Assembly (NCBI GenBank): GCA_963972175.1
Contig: CAXAVP010000067.1
Location: forward strand, 1-17,716
Direction of reading: 5' to 3'
DNA: 17,716 bases
Origin: Arenibacter sp963972175
GTDB taxonomy: Bacteria > Bacteroidota > Bacteroidia > Flavobacteriales > Flavobacteriaceae
Shown: positions 1 through 5,773 of the stretch, piece after piece
Numbering within the stretch: the stretch's first letter is position 1
Layout of the letters: the number at the start of each line of letters is the position of its first letter
Position numbers and translations under genes: made by a program
The notes under the pieces: generated by a model
The model's input: only the letters and a program-made list of their open reading frames with translations
The model's database searches: none
What the model was told of the DNA's origin: nothing

Positions 1-52
1 CAGGGACACATGGATTTTCAGTCCATTGCTCTACCAACTGAGCTAAGGCACC
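1..52 (-). tRNA. tRNA-Phe (GAA), 3' part cut off by the window edge
   Basis: On the minus strand, reading from 52 down to 1, the sequence begins with the acceptor half GGTGCCT, followed by the D arm (AGCTCAGTTGGTAGAGC) and a 5-bp anticodon stem ATGGA/TCCAT enclosing the loop CTGAAAA. The anticodon GAA lies at 19-17 and reads phenylalanine codons. The variable region and the start of the T arm are visible; the rest of the T arm and the 3' acceptor strand, about 21 bases, lie outside the window. A near-perfect promoter sits just upstream (72-102). The identity is firm from the anticodon loop and the typical D arm. Confidence 0.95.
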
Positions 53-71
53 AATTGCCTGTAAGCGGGTG

Positions 72-102
72 CAAATATAAATTCAATTTTATGATATCCA
101 AA
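72..102 (-). promoter_or_regulatory. Promoter of tRNA-Phe
   Basis: On the minus strand the -33 element TTTG (102-99) is followed, after exactly 19 bases, by the -7 element TATATTTG (79-72). This matches the Bacteroidota housekeeping sigma consensus TTTG-N19-TAnnTTTG at every fixed base. Transcription should start near 66-68, about 15 bases before the mature tRNA 5' end at 52. Confidence 0.88.
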
Positions 103-103
103 C

Positions 104-141
104 AAAAATGTAAAAAAAGGTCACAGTTTTTTTACATTTTT
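104..141. repeat. 15-bp perfect AT-rich inverted repeat between tRNA-Phe and coaX promoters
   Basis: The arm AAAAATGTAAAAAAA (104-118) is an exact reverse complement of 127-141, with the 8-base spacer GGTCACAG between. Only one pair is G-C, so an RNA hairpin would be weak. It fills the space between the tRNA-Phe -33 element (99-102) and the coaX -7-like element (143-150), and the right arm covers where the coaX -33 element should be. It may be a protein-binding site, a cruciform-prone element or a weak terminator; the sequence does not decide. Confidence 0.6.
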
Positions 142-142
142 T

Positions 143-150
143 GATCTTTG
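143..150 (+). promoter_or_regulatory. Probable -7 element of coaX
   Basis: GATCTTTG matches the TAnnTTTG consensus except for its first base. It ends only four bases before the coaX ATG, so the predicted start of transcription falls on or next to the start codon. I see no good TTTG at the expected -33 distance; the region there is the arm of the inverted repeat. No A-rich or Shine-Dalgarno-like ribosome site precedes the ATG, which fits a leaderless message. Confidence 0.45.
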
Positions 151-154
151 TACT

Positions 155-883
155 ATGAATCTAATCATCGATGTGGGGAATACCCTAATAAAAATGGCGG
201 TTTTCGATAATTCTAACATAGTTTTTTATCGTAAAATTCCCAATGCCGATTTTACAAAAACCGTAAAAGAAATTTTTTCGGAATATTTAGCCGTTAAATG
301 CGCTATTATTTCCAATGTGGGAGCCATAAGTCAGGAAGAAATATGTATGTTGTCTGTCTTTTGTAAGGTACATGTACTAAGTCATGCTTCCAAGACGCCC
401 TTTAAAAACTCCTATGCAACCCCCCATACCCTTGGGGTAGACCGTATAGCCCTGGCAACCGCGGCATTTTATCACAATCCAAAAGGAAATACCTTGGTCA
501 TTGATGCCGGTACTTGTATTACCTATGATGCCATAAACGATTACGGGGAATATTTGGGTGGTGCCATATCACCTGGCATTGCCATGCGCTATAAGGCAAT
601 GCACGAACATACCTCTGCTTTGCCATTATTGGAAAAAAAATCGATAATCGACTTCATTGGGAATTCTACAGAGAGCAGTATGCACAGCGGAGTTGTAAAT
701 GGAGTATGTAACGAAATAGACGGAATTATTGAACAATATAAAAGTAGATTCATCGATTTAACAGTTATTTTAACAGGTGGTGATGCTCAATTTTTGTCAA
801 AACGATTAAAAAATACCATATTTGCGCATTCTAAATTTCTCCTATTGGGGTTATATCACTTGTTAGAATACAACAAACGCTAG
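155..883 (+). CDS. coaX: Type III pantothenate kinase (CoaX)
   Basis: Phosphorylates pantothenate with ATP in the cytoplasm, the first step of coenzyme A synthesis. At 242 residues it has the usual CoaX length. The fold is the ASKHA (actin/hexokinase) type. Visible motifs are the N-terminal phosphate-binding DVGNT (residues 6-10), GVDR (94-97), the second phosphate motif DAGT (117-120), and GGAISPG (135-141), followed by the TSALP segment; these are the signatures of type III rather than type I or II kinases. Known family members are insensitive to CoA feedback and need a monovalent cation. The ATG at 155 is chosen because DVGNT must lie close to the N terminus. The stop codon is followed directly by the next ATG (TAGATG), so it is probably the first gene of the envelope run downstream. 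Confidence 0.95.
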   Translation: MNLIIDVGNTLIKMAVFDNSNIVFYRKIPNADFTKTVKEIFSEYLAVKCAIISNVGAISQEEICMLSVFCKVHVLSHASKTPFKNSYATPHTLGVDRIALATAAFYHNPKGNTLVIDAGTCITYDAINDYGEYLGGAISPGIAMRYKAMHEHTSALPLLEKKSIIDFIGNSTESSMHSGVVNGVCNEIDGIIEQYKSRFIDLTVILTGGDAQFLSKRLKNTIFAHSKFLLLGLYHLLEYNKR

Positions 884-2149
884 ATGATCAAAAATTTTAT
901 TATTGCAATTTTATGCGTAACTTCGGTAGGCGTGTATGCTCAGAATAGTGCTGCTTCCCCTTATTCTTATTTTGGTGTTGGGGATGTACAGGCTACCAGT
1001 ACTGTGGAGAATCAGATGATGGGTGGGTTAAGTGTGTATGCGGATAGTATTCACGTTAACTTAGTTAACCCGGCGGCCTATAGTAAGCTAGGGTATACCA
1101 CCTACACGGCCGGGATTTCGCGTAAAGAGTACAGCTTTGAAAGCAATGTTTCCAAGGAAAGCAGTTCCATTTCAAATTTGGACTATTTGTCGTTGGGATT
1201 TAATTTGGGCAAAGGCTGGGGAATGGGATTTGGAATAACTCCCTATTCTTCTGTTGGGTACAATTTTCAATCGGAGCGAACTACCGCCGATCAAGGGGTG
1301 GTTTCAGAATCATTTGAAGGCGAAGGAGGTCTAAACCGTGCCTATGTATCCATGGGTTACGAGCTATTTAAGAATTTTAGTTTAGGGGTTACTACCAATT
1401 TCAATTTTGGAAATCAGAATACCAATAGCTTTCAGGCTATTGAAAATGTTCAGTTGGGATCTTTCAATAAGATCGAATCCAGAATTAGGGGATTCGATTT
1501 TAATTTTGGCGCTAGCTATTCGCCATCGCTTAATGGGGGCCATAGATTGTTTGCCAGTGTAGTGGTGAATACCCAGGCAAACTTGGTTTCGGAAAATAAA
1601 AGAACCATAGGGTCGTATTCTACCTCCAACGGTTTGGATGTTGAGGTGATAGAGGTGGATTTGGAAGCCCAAGGCTTGGCCAGGACAGGAGTGCAGATCC
1701 CTACTACGGCAACTTTTGGATTGGGGTACGGACAGGATAGAAAATGGTTCCTTGGGGCCGAGTATAGTTTTCAGGAACTCAGTACTTTTGTAAATGAGCT
1801 TAGTCCTGCCGAGAATTTGGTATATGAGAATGCCGCCACCTTTAGGCTTGGTGGGTATTATATTCCTGATTACGCATCTTTTACTAGTTATATGCAAAGG
1901 GTAGTGTACAGGGCCGGTGCCAAGGTTTCCAATTCGGGAATGGTGGTAGATGGTAAGGAAATAAATGATTTTGGCATAACTTTTGGAATGGGTTTACCGT
2001 TAGGACGAACTTTGTCAAATATAAACCTTGGTTTTGAGCTTGGTAAAAGAGGAACAAAATATGGGGATTTGGTAGAGGAAAGTTATTTTAAAGTCAATGT
2101 GGGACTGTCTTTTAATGATAGATGGTTCGCAAAAAGGAAAATTAATTAA
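884..2149 (+). CDS. Putative outer-membrane beta-barrel protein
   Basis: A 421-residue exported protein. Residues 1-19 form a signal peptide with probable cleavage after VYA, leaving a mature N terminus starting QNS. The mature protein opens with SPYSYFGVGD, a segment I associate with a conserved Bacteroidota outer-membrane family, and with an 'NPAAY' turn (about residues 62-66). The rest is rich in Gly and aromatic residues in alternating patterns (for example LSLGFNLGKGWGMGFGITPY), typical of beta-barrel strands, and it ends in a strand-like tail KVNVGLSFNDRWF followed by a basic end. The overall look is FadL/PorV-like, but the assignment to either is uncertain and the substrate is unknown. 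The start touches the coaX stop with no gap, so translation is probably coupled. The 41 bp after it lead into the TPR gene. No odd base composition is seen. Confidence 0.8.
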   Translation: MIKNFIIAILCVTSVGVYAQNSAASPYSYFGVGDVQATSTVENQMMGGLSVYADSIHVNLVNPAAYSKLGYTTYTAGISRKEYSFESNVSKESSSISNLDYLSLGFNLGKGWGMGFGITPYSSVGYNFQSERTTADQGVVSESFEGEGGLNRAYVSMGYELFKNFSLGVTTNFNFGNQNTNSFQAIENVQLGSFNKIESRIRGFDFNFGASYSPSLNGGHRLFASVVVNTQANLVSENKRTIGSYSTSNGLDVEVIEVDLEAQGLARTGVQIPTTATFGLGYGQDRKWFLGAEYSFQELSTFVNELSPAENLVYENAATFRLGGYYIPDYASFTSYMQRVVYRAGAKVSNSGMVVDGKEINDFGITFGMGLPLGRTLSNINLGFELGKRGTKYGDLVEESYFKVNVGLSFNDRWFAKRKIN

Positions 2150-2190
2150 GTAAAAATTATTACATTCACCACCTTAAAATAAACAAACAG

Positions 2191-3561
2191 ATGAAAAAGA
2201 AACTCTACATCACCGCGATTGCCGTTATGGGATTTGTAGTTTTAGGGAATTCTCAAGCGCAGAACCCGGAGTGCATGACCAATCTTTCCATTTACACGGA
2301 ACACGTTAAAGTAAAGAATTATGACGCCGCCTATACCCCGTGGAAAATGGTATACGATAATTGTCCTACCCTAAACTGGGCCAATATATTGTACGGGGAA
2401 CGTATACTAAAAGATAAATTGGAAAAATCTACAGGTGCTGATAGAACGGCAAATATCAATGCTTTGTTGGAATTGTACGATAACCGAGCAAAATACTTTC
2501 CTGCCAAAACAGATGTTGCCGAGACTATTATAGACAAGGTATTGCTTAAGTATGATGAGAAAATGATTTCCGACGAGGAAATCTACAGTCAATTGGATAA
2601 GGCGTTTACCGAGGATAAAAAGAACTTTAAGAACCCTAAAGCGCTTTATCTTTACTTCTCCAGTTTGGTAGATCTTAACAGTGAGGGTAAGAAAGAGCTT
2701 GAGGAAGTTTTCCTTAACTATGATAACGTTACCGAAAAAATAGAAGAGGAGAACGAAAAGCTTACAGATGTTATCAATAAGCTTTTACCAAAGGAAGATG
2801 CCGGAACTTTGACCTCTAAGGAGAAAAAACAATTGAAGTCTTATAGTAGCTATTCCGAGGTATATGGTAAAATTGCAGAAAGTATCGATGGAAAACTAGG
2901 TGCTTTGGCCAATTGTGAAAACTTGATTCCTTTGTACGAAAAGAATTTTGAAGCCAAAAAGAACGATATTACTTGGGTTAAGAGGGCTGTAGGAAGAATG
3001 TTTAGTAAGGAATGTACCGAAGATCCATTGTTTAAAAAATTATTCGAGGCCCAGTTGGCTTTGGAGCCATCTGCCAGTGCATACATGTATGGGGGTACCC
3101 TTAAGATCAATTCTGGGGACAAGGAAGGAGCCATTGCGGATTTTAACAAGGCCTTGGAGTTGGAGACCGATTCAAAAAAGAAATCCAACATCGCTTATAA
3201 AATCGCTACAAGTTACAGAAGGTCTAGTAAGTCTACGGCTAGAAATTATGCCCAAAAGGCCATTAACGCAAACCCATCCAATGGGAAGGCGTATTTGTTG
3301 ATTGCCAGTCTATATGCGGGTAGTGCCAACCAATGTGGGAGTACACCGTTTGAGAAGAGAGCTATTTATTGGAAGGCTGAGGATATGGCCAGCAAGGCAG
3401 GACGGGTAGATCCTTCCCTAAGAGGTAGGGCCAATCAGGCTGCAGCCAGTTACAGGGCCAAGGCACCTTCCAAGACCGATATCTTTAACTCCGGTATGGC
3501 CGGTAAAACAATAAGCTTTTCTTGTTGGGTAGGCGGTAGCGTAAAAGTGCCCAACCTATAA
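2191..3561 (+). CDS. Exported tetratricopeptide-repeat protein
   Basis: A 456-residue protein with a signal peptide (residues 1-23, probable cleavage after SQA, mature start QNPEC), so it should act in the periplasm or on the outer membrane. The N-terminal half is helical, with a possible coiled coil at about 168-200. TPR-like helices follow: one unit around 296-329 (SGDKEGAIADFNKALELE), another around 333-364, and further helical pairs to about 405. The C terminus is unlike TPR, with a short Gly/Cys-rich segment (GMAGKT...SFSCWVGGS, about 435-450). Six cysteines are present in the mature protein (28, 58, 242, 275, 382, 445). The start follows an A-rich stretch typical of Bacteroidota ribosome sites. 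The stop is one base from the lptC ATG. The function is unknown; context suggests envelope assembly, and TPR domains usually bind other proteins. Confidence 0.8.
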   Translation: MKKKLYITAIAVMGFVVLGNSQAQNPECMTNLSIYTEHVKVKNYDAAYTPWKMVYDNCPTLNWANILYGERILKDKLEKSTGADRTANINALLELYDNRAKYFPAKTDVAETIIDKVLLKYDEKMISDEEIYSQLDKAFTEDKKNFKNPKALYLYFSSLVDLNSEGKKELEEVFLNYDNVTEKIEEENEKLTDVINKLLPKEDAGTLTSKEKKQLKSYSSYSEVYGKIAESIDGKLGALANCENLIPLYEKNFEAKKNDITWVKRAVGRMFSKECTEDPLFKKLFEAQLALEPSASAYMYGGTLKINSGDKEGAIADFNKALELETDSKKKSNIAYKIATSYRRSSKSTARNYAQKAINANPSNGKAYLLIASLYAGSANQCGSTPFEKRAIYWKAEDMASKAGRVDPSLRGRANQAAASYRAKAPSKTDIFNSGMAGKTISFSCWVGGSVKVPNL

Positions 3562-3562
3562 G

Positions 3563-4177
3563 ATGAACATAAAAGGTATAAATAATTTTAGGAGCATTGC
3601 CATAGTTTTTACTATGGCAATGCTTTTTTTTTCTTGTGAGGATAATTACAAGAGAGTGGGGGATGAGGCCATAAAGAAAATGTTTCCCAGTGCGGTAGCC
3701 GAAGATTTTGTGCTTACCTATACGGAAACAGATGAACTGCCGAAAAATGAGGGGGTGGTCTCCTCGCATGTGGTGGCCGTATTGAAGAGTCCGTTGAGTA
3801 ATGATTTTGACAATTTGCTTTTCCCGCACCGTACCTTTCCAAATGGACTCATGATTGAGTTTTTTAATGAGAAGGGGGAGAAAAGTACTATTACGGCCGA
3901 TTATGGGATTGTATATTCCAGCACTAATTTAGTAGATTTGCAGGGTAATGTGGTTATAGAATCCAGTGATGGGAAAAAGCTGGAGGCCCCACAATTGTAT
4001 TGGGATAGGAGTAATGAATGGATTTTTACCCAACAAAAATTTAAGTATACCAATCCAGAGGAAGGAACCATAATGGATGGGGAAGGAATGGATTTTAATA
4101 GGGATTTTAGTTTTTTCAACGCTAATAAGACCTATGGTTATATGAGTATAAAAGAAAAGAAGATAGAGAATGATTAA
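3563..4177 (+). CDS. lptC: LPS export protein LptC, lipoprotein type
   Basis: LptC links the inner-membrane LptB2FG extractor to the periplasmic LptA bridge in lipopolysaccharide transport. This 204-residue protein begins with a basic N region, a hydrophobic stretch and a lipobox LFFSC with Cys25 as the probable lipidation site, then a beta-rich domain. Segments such as SPLSNDFDNLLFPHRTFPNG and GIVYSSTNLVDLQGNVVIES show the alternating pattern of the LptA/LptC/OstA jellyroll ('ADYGIVYSSTNLVDLQGNV' matches the family repeat 'A..A.Y......V.L.GNV'). The lipid anchor replaces the transmembrane helix of E. coli LptC. The ATG at 3563 is preferred: starts at Met18 or Met20 would leave no basic N region for export. 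A terminator-like hairpin covers codons 11-24. The last 8 bases overlap the next gene. Confidence 0.85.
   Translation: MNIKGINNFRSIAIVFTMAMLFFSCEDNYKRVGDEAIKKMFPSAVAEDFVLTYTETDELPKNEGVVSSHVVAVLKSPLSNDFDNLLFPHRTFPNGLMIEFFNEKGEKSTITADYGIVYSSTNLVDLQGNVVIESSDGKKLEAPQLYWDRSNEWIFTQQKFKYTNPEEGTIMDGEGMDFNRDFSFFNANKTYGYMSIKEKKIEND
3593..3632 (+). terminator. Terminator-like hairpin and T tract inside lptC signal-peptide codons
   Basis: The arm AGCATTGCCATAGT (3593-3606) is an exact reverse complement of 3611-3624, giving a 14-bp perfect stem with a TTTT loop (3607-3610). It runs straight into nine Ts (3624-3632). Those are the hallmarks of an intrinsic terminator on the plus strand. It lies wholly inside the lptC reading frame and encodes the hydrophobic core and lipobox region of the signal peptide. 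A ribosome on the early lptC codons would unfold it, so it could be an attenuator that ends transcription when lptC is not being translated. The structure is directly seen; the activity is inferred. Confidence 0.6.
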
Positions 4178-4373
4178 GATCTTAAGATATACAGAATACC
4201 TATACCTGGCAGTGGCCGTGGTATCTATTTTTGAAGTATACGAACAATGGAATATTGATAGGCAGCGCGCTTATTTGTTTGTGTTCTTCGGAGTAATTTC
4301 TATTGGTATGTTCGTTTTTAAGAAAACCTATAGAAAGCGGTTTGAAGAACGTCAAAAAAACGATAAACCTTAA
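4170..4373 (+). CDS. Small two-helix membrane protein, function unknown
   Basis: A 67-residue protein. Two hydrophobic segments are visible, at about residues 8-24 (TEYLYLAVAVVSIFEVY) and 34-51 (AYLFVFFGVISIGMFVF), joined by a short polar turn. The C terminus is strongly basic (KKTYRKRFEERQK), so both ends should face the cytoplasm. Its ATG lies inside the end of lptC (8-base overlap), and its stop is two bases before the next gene, so it is firmly embedded in the operon and probably translationally coupled. I recall proteins of this kind beside lptC in other Flavobacteriia, but I cannot name a family. The placement suggests a role in LPS export or the inner membrane; this is inference. Confidence 0.75.
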   Translation: MIKILRYTEYLYLAVAVVSIFEVYEQWNIDRQRAYLFVFFGVISIGMFVFKKTYRKRFEERQKNDKP

Positions 4374-4375
4374 TC

Positions 4376-5668
4376 TTGGAGGCAACCCCTGTCATAATCA
4401 TCGTTGTTTCGTTGCTGTTTTCGGCCTTTTTTTCCGGTATGGAAATAGCTTTTATTTCTGCTAATAAAATACATATAGAAATAGAGAAGAAGCAAGATGG
4501 TTTTATGCCCAAAGTGCTTACCCGTCTCACTAAAAGGCCTTCAAAGTTTATCGCAACCATGCTTATTGGGAACAATATTGCCTTGGTGGTATATGGCTTG
4601 TTTATGGGGGATCTTTTAATGCACTGGTTTGCAGCTATGCAGTTTTCCCCCAATAGTTTTTTGGGGCTTTTACTGACCGATTTTAATCTGGTGTTCCAAA
4701 CAGTGATATCAACCTTGGTAATATTGCTTACTGCCGAGTTCTTGCCAAAGGTGCTGTTTCAAATTTATAGCAATACGCTATTAAGGTTGTTGGCCCTGCC
4801 CGCTTATTTTTTCTACCTGATGTTTTCCGTGATATCCGATTTTGTTATCTGGATTTCCGATTTTATCCTCAAAGTGATTTTTAAGACCGATGGCGACGAT
4901 GTGCAATTGGCATTTAGCAAAATAGAACTTGGGGATTATATTACAGAACAGATGGAAGCCGTAGAAAAAGAGGATGAGGTGGATTCCGAAATACAGATCT
5001 TTCAGAATGCCTTGGAGTTTTCTGCTGTTAAAGCACGTGAGGTAATGGTGCCCAGAACGGAGATTGCGGCAGTGGAACTACACGAGACGCCCAAGAATTT
5101 GGCAAAATTGTTTACGGAGACCGGATATTCCAAAATATTGATATTTAAAGATACCATAGATAATATCATAGGTTATGTACACTCCTATGAGTTGTTTAAA
5201 AAACCTAAGACGGTAAAAAGCATACTTCTGCCCGTGGAATTTGTGCCAGAGACAATGCTCATCAACGATATACTTAATGTTTTAACCAAAAAACGAAAGA
5301 GCATTGCCGTGGTGCTGGACGAATATGGGGGCACATCTGGAGTGATGACGGTAGAGGATATAGTGGAAGTGCTTTTTGGGGAAATAGAAGATGAACATGA
5401 TAGTACGGACCTTTATGAGGAACAGATAGATGAGGATACCTTTAAGTTTTCGGGGAGATTGGAGGTAGACTATGTAAATGAACAGTACAGTTTGGAATTA
5501 CCGGAGAGCGATGAATACGAAACCTTGGGCGGATTGATCATTAATGAAACGGGAGAGATTCCTGAACAGGACTCGGAAATTAAGATTCATGGGTATCTTT
5601 TTAAAGTGTTGGAGGTTTCCAGCAACAAAATAGATTTGGTTTCCTTGGAGTTAGTGGAGAAGGATTAG
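4376..5668 (+). CDS. CNNM-domain / CBS-pair membrane protein (CorC/HlyC family, 'hemolysin family')
   Basis: A 430-residue protein. Residues about 5-165 form the CNNM (DUF21) membrane domain, with SGMEIAFISAN (20-30), the GNN motif (65-67) and TAEFLPK (119-125). Two CBS domains follow (about 222-275 and 285-340, the second with VVLDEYGGTSGVMTVEDIVE at 312-331), and then a CorC/HlyC C-terminal domain (about 348-428). The family is linked to Mg2+/Co2+ efflux or homeostasis, the CBS pair acting as an ATP/nucleotide sensor; the gliding protein GldE belongs to the same superfamily. The 'hemolysin' name is historical. The start is a TTG: an in-frame stop lies at 4364-4366 and the first ATG (4439) would cut away the first membrane helix. 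The TTG begins two bases after the stop of the small upstream gene. Confidence 0.88.
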   Translation: MEATPVIIIVVSLLFSAFFSGMEIAFISANKIHIEIEKKQDGFMPKVLTRLTKRPSKFIATMLIGNNIALVVYGLFMGDLLMHWFAAMQFSPNSFLGLLLTDFNLVFQTVISTLVILLTAEFLPKVLFQIYSNTLLRLLALPAYFFYLMFSVISDFVIWISDFILKVIFKTDGDDVQLAFSKIELGDYITEQMEAVEKEDEVDSEIQIFQNALEFSAVKAREVMVPRTEIAAVELHETPKNLAKLFTETGYSKILIFKDTIDNIIGYVHSYELFKKPKTVKSILLPVEFVPETMLINDILNVLTKKRKSIAVVLDEYGGTSGVMTVEDIVEVLFGEIEDEHDSTDLYEEQIDEDTFKFSGRLEVDYVNEQYSLELPESDEYETLGGLIINETGEIPEQDSEIKIHGYLFKVLEVSSNKIDLVSLELVEKD

Positions 5669-5700
5669 GGGTTTAAGTGTTTATTTTGGTGTTTTTTAGT

Positions 5701-5732
5701 TTTTATTATTTAAAAAGAAAGTGGTAATTTCG
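5701..5732 (+). promoter_or_regulatory. Possible promoter of ppiD
   Basis: TAATTTCG (5725-5732) matches the -7 consensus TAnnTTTG at all but one fixed base. A T-run (5701-5704, TTTT) sits 20 bases upstream in the -33 position but lacks the G. The predicted start of transcription is about 5738, within a short inverted repeat. ppiD may therefore be expressed both from here and by read-through from the upstream run, since no terminator is seen after 5668. Confidence 0.45.
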
Positions 5733-5736
5733 CCAC

Positions 5737-5750
5737 CCGATAGTTATCGG
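5737..5750. repeat. 14-base near-palindrome in the ppiD leader
   Basis: CCGATA (5737-5742) and TATCGG (5745-5750) are perfect reverse complements separated by GT. The element straddles the predicted start of ppiD transcription, 24 bases before the ATG. The loop is too short for a good RNA hairpin, so a protein operator or a dispersed palindromic repeat is more likely than a terminator. No T tract follows. Confidence 0.45.
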
Positions 5751-5773
5751 CATAATATTAAACAGTTTACGTA

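Noticed and set aside
619..650. Minus-strand mini-hairpin (TCGAT/ATCGA) before eight Ts inside coaX
   Set aside because: Stem of four to five bp with almost no loop; there is no minus-strand gene to terminate.
1382..1897. 171-codon open frame on the minus strand within the outer-membrane protein gene
   Set aside because: It lies wholly antisense to a well-supported gene, has no recognisable domain or promoter, and its composition looks like an out-of-frame shadow.
3611..3640. A downstream lptC start at Met18 (3614) or Met20, which would place the terminator hairpin outside the gene
   Set aside because: This would leave a signal peptide of only five to seven residues before the lipobox cysteine with no basic N region, so the protein could not be exported as a lipoprotein.
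4648..4671. Hairpin CCCCAA/TTGGGG followed by CTTTT in the CNNM gene as a terminator
   Set aside because: The stem is only 6 bp, the T run is four and interrupted by C, and the region encodes a needed membrane segment; likely chance.
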